Source of the DNA: CBDHFQ01 sp965262565 | GTDB lineage: Bacteria > Bacteroidota > Bacteroidia > J057 | Assembly (NCBI GenBank): GCA_965262565.1 | Contig: CBDHFQ010000017.1 | Coordinates: forward strand, 1 to 64,000 | DNA: 64,000 bases | Direction: 5' to 3' | In this document: positions 36,005 through 44,171 of the stretch, piece after piece | Layout of the letters: each line of letters opens with the position of its first letter | Position numbering within the stretch: the stretch's first letter is position 1 | Made by a program: the position numbers and the translations under genes | Notes under the pieces: generated by a model | Told to the model about the DNA's origin: nothing | The model's input: the letters and a program-made list of their open reading frames with translations, nothing else | Databases searched by the model: none

Positions 36005-36904
36005 CTAAATCAAGGTGTAATCGTATCGATCACTTGAAGTTACAAGTTTGGTATATTGCCTGGACAGCATAAAGCCCAAGGTATCCTCCCATTGCATTTT
36101 CATAGGACAATTTTCAATAGAGGCTATAGGTACCACCTCTGCTGCTGTTCCAGTAAGGAATGCACTGTCAGCATCCAGGATAAATTCTGGAGAAAATAAT
36201 TTTTCCTGTACCTCTATGCCCATTCCTTTAGCTATCTCTATGATCGTTGTCCGCGTAATTCCCTCTAATATTTGGCCAGGAGGAGGCGTGTATAATACTT
36301 CGTTTTTCTCTATGAAGAGATTGGTTCCTGAACCTCCTGCCACATAATCATTTCCATCTAACATAATGGCATCTGCATAGCCTTTCTGTTTTGCTTCAGT
36401 AGCAGCAAGAACAGCATGCACATAGTGCCCACAAACCTTGGCATCAATATAAATTTCACTGGCATTGGGCCGCTTGTAAGAAGAAATCATTACGTCAATA
36501 GGCTGTTTTCCCAATATCCTTTTCCAAAACCAGGCAGCAATTAAAAAGTGAGAGGTTGAAGAGGTAGTAAGCTCCAGGGATTCGCCGGCAAAAATAAGAG
36601 GTCGAATGTAAGCTTCTGTCAACTGATTAGTTTTCAATAGTTCATAAGTAAAAGCGATCATTTGATCGACAGAATATTCGACGGATAAATGAACTTTACT
36701 GGCAGAATACTTCAACCTTTCAAAGTGAGCTTTAGGTTTAAATAACCGCACACCATCGTTGGTTTCATAAGCGCGAAGCCCTTCAAAAACGCCATTGCCG
36801 TAATGAAGAGTTTGAGAAAATACAGTAGGGAAAGATTCCGAAGCTTTGATGAAAGCTCCATCTAAAAATATTACCGTGTCTGCCTGGAAATACATGCTAT
36901 TCAT
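36005..36904 (-). CDS. ilvE: Branched-chain amino acid aminotransferase
   Basis: A 299-residue class IV PLP aminotransferase catalysing the last step for Ile, Val and Leu. The PLP lysine is in YIDAKVCGHYVHAVLAATEA (about residue 156), the substrate region is LDGNDYVAGGSGTNLF, and the C-terminal FLTGTAAEVVPI is typical. First structural gene of the operon; the ATG at 36904 lies 17 bases after the leader hairpin at 36922-36954. Confidence 0.95.
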   Translation of the reverse strand: MNSMYFQADTVIFLDGAFIKASESFPTVFSQTLHYGNGVFEGLRAYETNDGVRLFKPKAHFERLKYSASKVHLSVEYSVDQMIAFTYELLKTNQLTEAYIRPLIFAGESLELTTSSTSHFLIAAWFWKRILGKQPIDVMISSYKRPNASEIYIDAKVCGHYVHAVLAATEAKQKGYADAIMLDGNDYVAGGSGTNLFIEKNEVLYTPPPGQILEGITRTTIIEIAKGMGIEVQEKLFSPEFILDADSAFLTGTAAEVVPIASIENCPMKMQWEDTLGFMLSRQYTKLVTSSDRYDYTLI

Positions 36905-36921
36905 TCTCTTTTGTATAACAG

Positions 36922-36954
36922 GAAAGCCATTCTCCTTTACTGAGAATGGCCTTC
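36922..36954 (-). terminator. Leader hairpin (attenuator) before ilvE
   Basis: Arms 36954-36942 and 36934-36922 form a 13-bp stem with one G-U pair and a 7-base loop, just before ilvE. The tail after the stem is only mildly U-rich, so strong intrinsic termination is not certain. The 5' arm can instead pair with 36980-36970 (GAGATTGGCTT, 10 of 11 positions pairing, one wobble), which overlaps the leader peptide stop, so two exclusive structures exist. Confidence 0.7.
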
Positions 36955-36979
36955 AGAAAATATATTAGTAAGCCAATCT

Positions 36980-37060
36980 CTAAGTAATAAGCCTTAAAAT
37001 CACTAGACTGACTACTAGAGATAAACTAATCACGATATTTCTTCCAAAACTGATTAACAT
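36980..37060 (-). CDS. ilv operon leader peptide (attenuation)
   Basis: A 26-codon frame from ATG at 37060 to TAG at 36980, too short for standard calling. It begins MLISFGRNIVI and ends LRLIT; 15 of 26 residues are Leu (6), Ile (5) or Val (4), packed into residues 9-25. It lies 75 bases before ilvE, just downstream of a promoter-like pair and just upstream of the antiterminator/terminator sequences. By the classical model, scarce branched-chain tRNAs stall the ribosome here and allow the antiterminator to form. A weak AAGAGAG ribosome site precedes the ATG. Function is inferred from composition and placement. Confidence 0.8.
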   Translation of the reverse strand: MLISFGRNIVISLSLVVSLVILRLIT

Positions 37061-37079
37061 AATCGCAAAACTCTCTTAT

Positions 37080-37111
37080 CAAATATGAAGAGATTTATCC
37101 TTCCTTGCAAA
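37080..37111 (-). promoter_or_regulatory. Promoter of the ilv leader
   Basis: On the minus strand, TTTG (37111-37108), a 20-base spacer, then CATATTTG (37087-37080), one base off TAnnTTTG. Transcription would start near 37073, about 13 bases before the leader ATG. Confidence 0.6.
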
Positions 37112-37240
37112 TAATTTGAAAAATTTATATCGATATGAAAATATACCAAACATTAAGTAGCTACTGAGATATAATATCTACTTATTTTTTGGTAATAATA
37201 ATTGTGAGTTTATCCGAAAGTCTATATTATTGAATAATAT

Positions 37241-37255
37241 TTAAGATGAGTCTAA
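37241..37255. promoter_or_regulatory. Possible operator copy 1 upstream of sufB
   Basis: TTAAGATGAGTCTAA shares the frame TTAnnATnAGTCTAA with the second copy at 37339-37353. It is a partial inverted repeat with outer TTA/TAA arms. Two copies in one intergenic region suggest a repressor or activator site; the regulator is unknown. Confidence 0.35.
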
Positions 37256-37291
37256 ATAGGAAAAAGATTTACCATTTTCCAACAGAAATTA

Positions 37292-37320
37292 ATGCGTAGG
37301 AGTTTCTAAACAATACGCAT
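37292..37320 (+). promoter_or_regulatory. Inverted repeat in the sufB upstream region
   Basis: ATGCGTA (37292-37298) pairs with TACGCAT (37314-37320), with a nested GTTT/AAAC pair inside, then a T-rich stretch TTTATTTT. It could be an operator, or a leader terminator if sufB transcription starts upstream of it. Confidence 0.35.
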
Positions 37321-37338
37321 TTTATTTTCGTTTCTAAC

Positions 37339-37353
37339 TTAGAATAAGTCTAA
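37339..37353. promoter_or_regulatory. Possible operator copy 2 upstream of sufB
   Basis: TTAGA-ATAAG-TCTAA is a perfect 5-5-5 inverted repeat ending 14 bases before the sufB ATG. It resembles in form the sites of metal-responsive dimeric repressors. Placement suggests control of the suf operon. Confidence 0.45.
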
Positions 37354-37367
37354 ATAAAGACAGTATC

Positions 37368-38849
37368 ATGATAGAAGACAAATTAGCACCGGTTATAGAA
37401 TTAAGTGAGGATGAAAAGATCATTCAGGAAGTCACAGGTCAAAAATATAAATATGGATTCGTAACTCCAGTAGAGTCTGAGAAAGCTCCAAAAGGGCTTA
37501 ATGAGGATATCATTAGGTTTATTTCGGCTAAAAAAAATGAACCTGAATTTATGCTGGAATATCGCTTGAGGGCATTTTCCCACTGGCAGAAAATGAAAGA
37601 GCCTACCTGGGCTCATGTTGACTACCCTAAAATTGATTATCAAAATATATACTATTATGCGGCTCCTAAGAAGCGCCCTAAGCTAGATAGCCTGGATGAG
37701 GTCGATCCGGAATTACTAAAAACCTTTGAAAAATTGGGAATTCCTCTAGAAGAGCAAAAACGCTTGTCGGGAGTAGCTGTAGATGCTGTAATAGATAGTG
37801 TGTCTATCAAAACTACTTACAAAGAAAAATTAGCCGAACAGGGGATTATCTTTTGTTCTTTCAGCGAAGCTATTCAAGACTATCCAGAACTTGTGAGAAC
37901 ATACATGGGAAAAGTAGTTCCCTATACCGATAACTATTTTGCAGCGCTAAACGCAGCCGTCTTCACTGATGGTTCCTTTGTATATATTCCCAAGGGGGTA
38001 CGTTGCCCTATGGAACTATCCACTTACTTTAGAATAAATGAACAGAACACCGGCCAGTTTGAGCGCACCTTAATTGTAGCTGAAGATGATAGTTATGTGA
38101 GTTACCTGGAGGGTTGTACAGCACCCATGAGAGATGAAAATCAGCTCCATGCTGCAGTAGTAGAATTAGTAGCTAAAAAAGGAGCAGAAATAAAGTATTC
38201 CACCGTACAAAATTGGTATCCCGGAGATCCGGTAACAGGAAAGGGAGGGATCTACAATTTCGTAACTAAAAGAGGAATATGTGAAGGAGATCACTCCAAA
38301 ATTTCATGGACCCAAGTTGAAACTGGATCAGCAATTACCTGGAAATATCCTAGCGTCATCTTGAAAGGGGATTATTCTGAAGGAGAATTCTATTCTGTAG
38401 CTGTTACAAATGGAAAACAACAAGCTGATACGGGAACAAAGATGACACATATTGGAAAAAACACCAGAAGTATCATTGTTTCAAAAGGAATCTCAGCTGG
38501 ATTCAGTAATAATAGCTATCGAGGACTAGTGAAAATTATGAAAGGAGCTGAAAATGCAAGAAACTTCTCTCAGTGCGATTCTTTACTTGTAGGAGATCAA
38601 TGTGGTGCCCATACGTTCCCCTACATAGAAGTAGGTAATACTACAGGTACAGTAGAACATGAAGCTACTACCTCCAAAATTGGAGAAGATCAAATTTTTT
38701 ATTGTAATCAAAGAGGAATAGATACCGAAAAAGCAGTAGGATTAATCGTAAACGGATATGCAAAGGAAGTTCTCAAACAGCTACCGATGGAATTCGCTGT
38801 AGAGGCTCAGAAGTTGCTTTCCATTAGTCTGGAAGGTAGCGTAGGATAA
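37368..38849 (+). CDS. sufB: Fe-S cluster assembly protein SufB
   Basis: A 493-residue core scaffold protein of the SUF system that, with SufC and SufD, builds iron-sulfur clusters. Conserved segments seen are PKGVRCPMELSTYFRIN, EGCTAPMRDENQLHAAVVEL, and near the C-terminus a Cys/His-containing QCDSLLVGDQCGAHTFPYI and EATTSKIGEDQIFYCNQRG. Full length for the Bacteroidota form. First gene of the operon; 49 bases separate it from sufC. The upstream region has two copies of a possible operator. Confidence 0.96.
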   Translation: MIEDKLAPVIELSEDEKIIQEVTGQKYKYGFVTPVESEKAPKGLNEDIIRFISAKKNEPEFMLEYRLRAFSHWQKMKEPTWAHVDYPKIDYQNIYYYAAPKKRPKLDSLDEVDPELLKTFEKLGIPLEEQKRLSGVAVDAVIDSVSIKTTYKEKLAEQGIIFCSFSEAIQDYPELVRTYMGKVVPYTDNYFAALNAAVFTDGSFVYIPKGVRCPMELSTYFRINEQNTGQFERTLIVAEDDSYVSYLEGCTAPMRDENQLHAAVVELVAKKGAEIKYSTVQNWYPGDPVTGKGGIYNFVTKRGICEGDHSKISWTQVETGSAITWKYPSVILKGDYSEGEFYSVAVTNGKQQADTGTKMTHIGKNTRSIIVSKGISAGFSNNSYRGLVKIMKGAENARNFSQCDSLLVGDQCGAHTFPYIEVGNTTGTVEHEATTSKIGEDQIFYCNQRGIDTEKAVGLIVNGYAKEVLKQLPMEFAVEAQKLLSISLEGSVG

Positions 38850-38898
38850 TGACATATTTTTCTAACTGACTTTAATTAACCATTACTACTTAATTTTT

Positions 38899-39648
38899 AT
38901 GCTCAATATATCAAACCTAACTGCCTCTGTAGAAGGTAAAATCATTTTAAATGGACTCAATCTTAAAATTAATCCAGGTGAGGTTCACGCCATTATGGGT
39001 CCAAATGGCTCAGGGAAAAGTACATTAGCTTCCGTATTAGCAGGGAAAGAAGAATATGAAGTAGAAGGAGGAGAAGTACTTTTTGAAGGGAAGGATTTGT
39101 TAGATATGGAACCGGATGAAAGAGCCGGAGAAGGTGTTTTTTTGGCGTTCCAATATCCCGTAGAGATTCCCGGAGTCAGTATGACCAACTTTATGCGAAC
39201 CTCTATTAACGCTATTAGAGAATATAGAGGAGAAGACCCTTTGAGTGCCGGTGCTTTTTTAAAGATGATGAACGAGAAGAAAGCAATTGTAGAATTAGAT
39301 CAGAAATTAACCAAAAGATCAGTGAATGAAGGCTTTTCTGGAGGGGAGAAAAAGCGCAACGAAATTTTTCAACTGGCTATGTTAAACCCCAAATTATCTA
39401 TTCTCGATGAAACTGACTCAGGATTGGATATTGATGCATTAAGGATTGTGTCCAATGCTGTTAATCAACTTCGTACGGAAAACAACTCTTTTCTCGTCAT
39501 TACTCACTACCAACGATTACTCGATTATATAGTGCCTGATGTTGTCCACGTGATGTATCAGGGAAAAATCGTAAAATCTGGAAATAAAGAACTTGCTTAC
39601 GAGTTGGAAGAGAAAGGGTATGACTGGGTAAAAGAAATCGTAGCTTAA
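38899..39648 (+). CDS. sufC: Fe-S cluster assembly ATPase SufC
   Basis: A 249-residue ABC-type ATPase that drives the SufBCD scaffold. Walker A GPNGSGKST is at about residues 34-42, the signature is FSGGEKKRNEI, and Walker B is LSILDETDSGLDIDA, the variant D-E-T-D-S-G-L-D typical of SufC. No membrane part. 20 bases to sufD. Confidence 0.96.
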   Translation: MLNISNLTASVEGKIILNGLNLKINPGEVHAIMGPNGSGKSTLASVLAGKEEYEVEGGEVLFEGKDLLDMEPDERAGEGVFLAFQYPVEIPGVSMTNFMRTSINAIREYRGEDPLSAGAFLKMMNEKKAIVELDQKLTKRSVNEGFSGGEKKRNEIFQLAMLNPKLSILDETDSGLDIDALRIVSNAVNQLRTENNSFLVITHYQRLLDYIVPDVVHVMYQGKIVKSGNKELAYELEEKGYDWVKEIVA

Positions 39649-39668
39649 TCAGCTAACTAACAATTATT

Positions 39669-40991
39669 ATGACATCTCATCCTGTAGCAAATAAAAAAGA
39701 TCAAACTAAAGATCGTTTAATACAAAGTTTTCATATATCGGACGAAAAGGTGTTTAATCAAGGGATTCATGCCAGAAATGTAGCCCTTAACGCTATAGAT
39801 AATTTAGGAGTTCCAACGACCAGGTGGGAGGCGTGGAAATATACTACCTTGAAAGATATCCTCCAGCCAACTTATCATCCTGCGACTACAGTAAAAAAGC
39901 AACATATAGATCCTGTGGCTTTCTCCATACCCGAGCTGAAAGCAGATCAACTCGTATTTGTTAATGGTATATTCCAGGAACATCTTTCCAGTATCAAATA
40001 CAATAAGGATAAGTTGACTATCCGTCCTTTAAGCCAAATGGAGAATAATGACAGCCATAAGCTGGAAGAGTACTATGGTACCCTCATTCAGCCTGACAAT
40101 GATATTTTTTCGGCTATCAATACAGCATATACACATGAAGGGGTATGGATTCAGGCTGCAAACAACCATAAAGCTACCCATCCCATCCATCTGCTACATA
40201 TCATTGACCAAGAGGAAACTGATATCAGTCTCCAACACAGGAATCTGTTTATAGCTGGCAAAAGTTCTCAACTTACCCTATTAGAAAGTTTCCATACCAC
40301 AGGACTTAAAGAGACATCTAGTCTTAGAATTGTTGGTACAGAAATTCACGTGGAGGAAAATGCCCATCTGGAATATGTAAAGCTTCAACTCACAGAAGGT
40401 AATGCTTCCCAAATTGATATGACGGAAGCAAAAGTTGAGCAAAATGCTTATTTCAAGATACATACTATCACCTTAGGTGGGAAGTTGAACAGAAATAACC
40501 TTCATATCCATTTACAAGGTGAGAATGGAGAAGCGCATCTGATGGGAACCTATCTATTGGATCAATTTCAGCACACAGATAATTTTACCCAGGTAGATCA
40601 TGCTGTGCCACATTGCTTTAGTAATGAATTATATAAAGGAATATTAAATGAAAGCGCTACAGGCGTATTCAACGGGAGAATTCACGTGCATCCTCACGCT
40701 CAGAAAACCAATGCCTTTCAGTCCAATAGAAACATTTTACTTTCCGATAATGCCAGAATCTTTACAAAACCACAACTGGAAATATATGCAGATGACGTGA
40801 AGTGTAGTCACGGAGCCACTACGGGAAGAATTGATAAAGATGCTATGTTCTATCTGAGAGCGAGAGGTATTAAAGAAGATGATGCAAAGATGCTACTCAT
40901 TTTTGCCTTTGCGACTGAAGTGACGGAAAGCATTTCTCTCGAGCCGGTAAGAAACTACCTTACAGAATTGATATCAAATCGCTTTCTCTAA
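39669..40991 (+). CDS. sufD: Fe-S cluster assembly protein SufD
   Basis: A 440-residue paralogue of SufB and partner in the SufBC2D complex. The C-terminal core shows FNGRIHVHPHAQKTNAFQSN, LEIYADDVKCSHGATTGRID and FYLRARGI, the family signature. The N-terminal part (WEAWKYTTLKDIL) is typical. 10 bases to sufS. Confidence 0.95.
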   Translation: MTSHPVANKKDQTKDRLIQSFHISDEKVFNQGIHARNVALNAIDNLGVPTTRWEAWKYTTLKDILQPTYHPATTVKKQHIDPVAFSIPELKADQLVFVNGIFQEHLSSIKYNKDKLTIRPLSQMENNDSHKLEEYYGTLIQPDNDIFSAINTAYTHEGVWIQAANNHKATHPIHLLHIIDQEETDISLQHRNLFIAGKSSQLTLLESFHTTGLKETSSLRIVGTEIHVEENAHLEYVKLQLTEGNASQIDMTEAKVEQNAYFKIHTITLGGKLNRNNLHIHLQGENGEAHLMGTYLLDQFQHTDNFTQVDHAVPHCFSNELYKGILNESATGVFNGRIHVHPHAQKTNAFQSNRNILLSDNARIFTKPQLEIYADDVKCSHGATTGRIDKDAMFYLRARGIKEDDAKMLLIFAFATEVTESISLEPVRNYLTELISNRFL

Positions 40992-41001
40992 GCCAGTAAT
41001 T

Positions 41002-42258
41002 ATGAAAAATGCAAATATTGAACATATTACATCCTTAACCTCCTTTGACGTTCAGAACATCAGGCAAGATTTTCCATCCTTACAACAAACGGTTTATGGA
41101 AAGCCATTGGTGTATTTTGATAATGCTGCAACTTCTCAAAAGCCTAAACAGGTAATAAATAGAATTCAGCGATATTATGAAGTAGAAAACAGCAATGTTC
41201 ACAGAGGAGTACATTATTTGAGCCAGGTAGCTACTGAAGCATATGAACATACCAGAAAATTAGCTCAAGAACTGATTCATGCAAAAGAAGAGCATGAAAT
41301 CATATTTGTCAAAGGAACTACTGAGGGAATCAATCTGGTAGCACAGTCTTTTGGTAGGAAGTTCATCTCACAAGGAGATGAAATCCTTATTTCTACCATG
41401 GAACATCATTCCAATATAGTTCCATGGCAAATTCTGTGTGAGAATATAGGTGCTAAACTACAAATTATACCTATCAATGAGGCAGGAGAAATTAATTTGG
41501 AAGAATATACCCACCTGCTGAATGAAAAAACGCGATTAGTGGCGACCCTTCATGTTTCTAATACATTGGGTACAATTAATCCGGTAAAAGAGATGATTAC
41601 CATAGCACATGAAAGAAATATTCCGGTGTTGCTAGATGGTGCTCAAGCTGTACCTCATATGAAAGTAGATGTACAGGAATTAGACTGTGATTTTTATACT
41701 TTTTCCTCTCATAAAATGTTTGGACCTACGGGAATAGGCATTTTGTACGGCAAGGAAAAATGGTTGGAAGAAATGCCCCCTTTTATGGGAGGGGGAGATA
41801 TGATAGATCGGGTAACTTTCGAAAAAACGACATTTAATACGCTACCTCATAAATTTGAAGCAGGAACCCCGAATATTGCAGGAAGTATCGGGTTAGGTGC
41901 GGCAATAGAGTACATTAATCAAATCGGCTATGATCAAATTTCTGCCTATGAATCCGAATTATTGGCATACGGAACTCAAAGAATGGAGGAGGTCAGAGGG
42001 GTTAGGATCATTGGTACAGCTAAACATAAGGCAGGAGTGATTTCCTTTCTCATCGGTCATATCCACCCATATGATCTTGGAACTATTTTGGATAGACATG
42101 GGATTGCCCTACGAACAGGACATCACTGTACGCAACCACTGATGGATTATTACTCTATTCCAGGAACTATGCGAGCATCTTTCGCCTTTTACAACACATT
42201 AGAGGAAATCGATAGACTCATAGATGCGATTGACATAGGGAGAAAAATGTTTGAGTAG
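41002..42258 (+). CDS. sufS: Cysteine desulfurase SufS
   Basis: A 418-residue class II PLP desulfurase that takes sulfur from cysteine. The PLP lysine is in FSSHKMFGPTGIG (about 228-240), and the persulfide-forming Cys lies in LRTGHHCTQPLM (near residue 374). Substrate-binding NSNVHRGVHYLS and STMEHHSNIVPW are present. It is followed by a terminator hairpin before sufE. Confidence 0.96.
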   Translation: MKNANIEHITSLTSFDVQNIRQDFPSLQQTVYGKPLVYFDNAATSQKPKQVINRIQRYYEVENSNVHRGVHYLSQVATEAYEHTRKLAQELIHAKEEHEIIFVKGTTEGINLVAQSFGRKFISQGDEILISTMEHHSNIVPWQILCENIGAKLQIIPINEAGEINLEEYTHLLNEKTRLVATLHVSNTLGTINPVKEMITIAHERNIPVLLDGAQAVPHMKVDVQELDCDFYTFSSHKMFGPTGIGILYGKEKWLEEMPPFMGGGDMIDRVTFEKTTFNTLPHKFEAGTPNIAGSIGLGAAIEYINQIGYDQISAYESELLAYGTQRMEEVRGVRIIGTAKHKAGVISFLIGHIHPYDLGTILDRHGIALRTGHHCTQPLMDYYSIPGTMRASFAFYNTLEEIDRLIDAIDIGRKMFE

Positions 42259-42362
42259 TGTCTTGTTTAACTATTTATTAATTTATGTTAAACAAAAATA
42301 TGACTTCAAAGTATAGTATTAGACACATTAAGTTAATAAATGTGTTTAAGGTTTTATGAATT

Positions 42363-42387
42363 AGGTGGGTTTAGAACCCACCTTTTT
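42363..42387 (+). terminator. Terminator after sufS
   Basis: A perfect 9-bp stem (42363-42371 with 42375-42383) with a 3-base loop, followed by TTTTT, lies 105 bases after the sufS stop and 35 before the sufE ATG. It may cut transcript levels of the distal genes, or sufE may have its own promoter (none clear seen). Confidence 0.8.
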
Positions 42388-42421
42388 ACTATTTATCATA
42401 TATAGTTCATACTATAAAAGG

Positions 42422-42853
42422 ATGCAATACGAACATATGCAAGATATTGAAGAAGAAATCGTCGGAGAATTTGAATTATTTGATGATTGGATGGATAAAT
42501 ATCAGCATATCATTGATATGGGAAATGAATTGGCTCCTCTGGCAGAAAAGCATAAGACGGAGGATAACATTGTGAGAGGATGTCAATCGAAAGTATGGCT
42601 GGTGGCAGATAAAGACGCTGACCTGGTAACATATCAGGCAGACAGCGATGCAGTTATTACGAAAGGCTTAATTGCTTTGCTGCTAAGAGTTCTTTCCAAT
42701 CAACCTGCAGATAAAATTATTGAAGCAGACCTGGCTTTTATAGATCATATTGGGATTAGAGAGCATCTATCTCCCAACAGATCAAACGGCTTAAATGCTA
42801 TGATCAAACAAATGAAATACTATGCCTTGGCAATGAAGGCCAAACAAGCTTAG
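42422..42853 (+). CDS. sufE: SufE sulfur-transfer protein
   Basis: A 143-residue partner of SufS that accepts persulfide on the Cys in VRGCQSKVWL (about residue 62). The open frame extends upstream to 42365, but that part covers the terminator hairpin and reads as junk, so the ATG at 42422 is chosen (AAAGG before it); an ATG at 42437 is also possible. Family length fits. 9 bases to the next gene. Confidence 0.93.
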   Translation: MQYEHMQDIEEEIVGEFELFDDWMDKYQHIIDMGNELAPLAEKHKTEDNIVRGCQSKVWLVADKDADLVTYQADSDAVITKGLIALLLRVLSNQPADKIIEADLAFIDHIGIREHLSPNRSNGLNAMIKQMKYYALAMKAKQA

Positions 42854-42862
42854 CACACACAT

Positions 42863-43174
42863 ATGGATTCATTTGAACTAAAAGAACAAATCACCGAACA
42901 ATTAAAGACTATATTCGACCCTGAGATTCCTGTAAATATCTACGAATTGGGGTTGATATATGAAGTCAAGGTGGAAGGCGAAGGAGAGGCTCATGTGACT
43001 ATGACTCTTACTGCACCTGCGTGTCCGGCAGCCGAATTACTTCCCGAAGAAGTAAAACAAAAGGCTTCTTCTGTGGAAGGAATTAATAGTGTTACTGTAG
43101 AATTAACGTTTGATCCACCGTGGTCACAGGATATGATGAGTGAAGAGGCAAAATTGGAACTAGGCTTTTTATAA
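42863..43174 (+). CDS. MIP18/DUF59 family Fe-S protein (SufT/PaaD-like)
   Basis: A 103-residue protein of the MIP18 family. The conserved FDPEIPVNIYELGLIYEV motif (about residues 18-35) and the Cys in TAPACPAAELLPEE (about 52) are the marks of Fe-S carrier or targeting factors such as SufT. Position right after sufE supports a role in cluster delivery. Convergent with the SRAP gene. Confidence 0.92.
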   Translation: MDSFELKEQITEQLKTIFDPEIPVNIYELGLIYEVKVEGEGEAHVTMTLTAPACPAAELLPEEVKQKASSVEGINSVTVELTFDPPWSQDMMSEEAKLELGFL

Positions 43175-43212
43175 TTTTTTAATCGCTTTATCATATAAAG
43201 GGAATCCTTTTG

Positions 43213-43902
43213 TTATAAAGATTGATTAGAAAATAAATCCAAGCCATTATACGGTTTGATTAATTCTGGAGAATCATTTCTCACATTCCCTACTGCAGGA
43301 TGTACCGAATAAGCCTTCATTTCATTAGCATCATAAGGAACCATTAACGCTTTTCGATCAGATTCCGTCAAGTGAGGATTTAACCACCATATCTCTGCCT
43401 CTTTGGACAATATGACAGGCATACGATCGTGAATAGATTCCATAAGGGAATTAGGTGAGGTGGTAATGATCGTAAATGACTCGATTTTCTGAGTTCCATT
43501 TTCATACCATACTTCACTTATCCCGGCAAAGGAGAAAAGCTCTTCACTTTTAAGACTAATACGCATGGGTTGTTTGTTTCCATTCGTCTTTTTCCATTCA
43601 TAAAATCCGTCGGCTAACACTAAACATCTCCTTTTCTTAACAGCATTCCGAAAAGCAGGTTTTTGCTCTATGGTTTCTGACCTGGCGTTGATCATTTTAT
43701 AACCTATGCTTTTCGATTTGGCCCAATGAGGGATGAGCCCCCAGCGATAAAAGTGAATATGTTCAGGATCATCTTGAGGGATCACAGGACAATATTGGGA
43801 AGGGGCTATATTATACCGAGCAGATAACATAATCTCAGCTTCCTCTGGATGGATGATTTTCTCTACATCTGGAACTTGAGTCAATGTATATCTTCCACAC
43901 AT
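43213..43902 (-). CDS. yedK: SRAP-family DNA-protein crosslink protein (YedK/HMCES-like)
   Basis: A 229-residue protein of the SOS response-associated peptidase family. The start MCGRYTLT carries Cys2, which reacts with abasic sites in single-stranded DNA after removal of Met1. INARSETI, GFYEW and HDRMPVIL hold the other active residues. The upstream DUF3253 gene is only 11 bases away and on the same strand, so both probably form an operon. Confidence 0.94.
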   Translation of the reverse strand: MCGRYTLTQVPDVEKIIHPEEAEIMLSARYNIAPSQYCPVIPQDDPEHIHFYRWGLIPHWAKSKSIGYKMINARSETIEQKPAFRNAVKKRRCLVLADGFYEWKKTNGNKQPMRISLKSEELFSFAGISEVWYENGTQKIESFTIITTSPNSLMESIHDRMPVILSKEAEIWWLNPHLTESDRKALMVPYDANEMKAYSVHPAVGNVRNDSPELIKPYNGLDLFSNQSL

Positions 43903-43913
43903 TCCTTCGATGT

Positions 43914-44171
43914 TTATGCATTTGCCAAAGTAATTCTAATCGGACCCTTGATCTTTGAAAGGTTTACTTTTTTTCCCTTTTGAGTGATAACCGCTTTTCC
44001 CTCCTCCTCTAACTTCCGGGCCACTTCTCTCACGGCCTCCATTTTTTCTCGCCAATCTTCCTCAAAACAGTTTTTTGCTACTTCTGAAGGACAAATACTC
44101 TTATTGACCCCTCTCTCTTTCAGCAACTCCATCATTACCTGAGCAATGTTCTCGCTGTTATTCTCCGCCAT
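43914..44171 (-). CDS. DUF3253 small protein
   Basis: An 85-residue protein with a winged-helix-like pattern (CPSEVAKNCFEEDWREKMEAV and VTQKGKKVNLSKIKGPIRI). It matches my memory of the DUF3253 family, of unknown function. It shares an operon with the SRAP gene. It could be a DNA-binding or RNA-binding partner; unproven. The 506-base region upstream separates it from ftsH. Confidence 0.85.
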   Translation of the reverse strand: MAENNSENIAQVMMELLKERGVNKSICPSEVAKNCFEEDWREKMEAVREVARKLEEEGKAVITQKGKKVNLSKIKGPIRITLANA

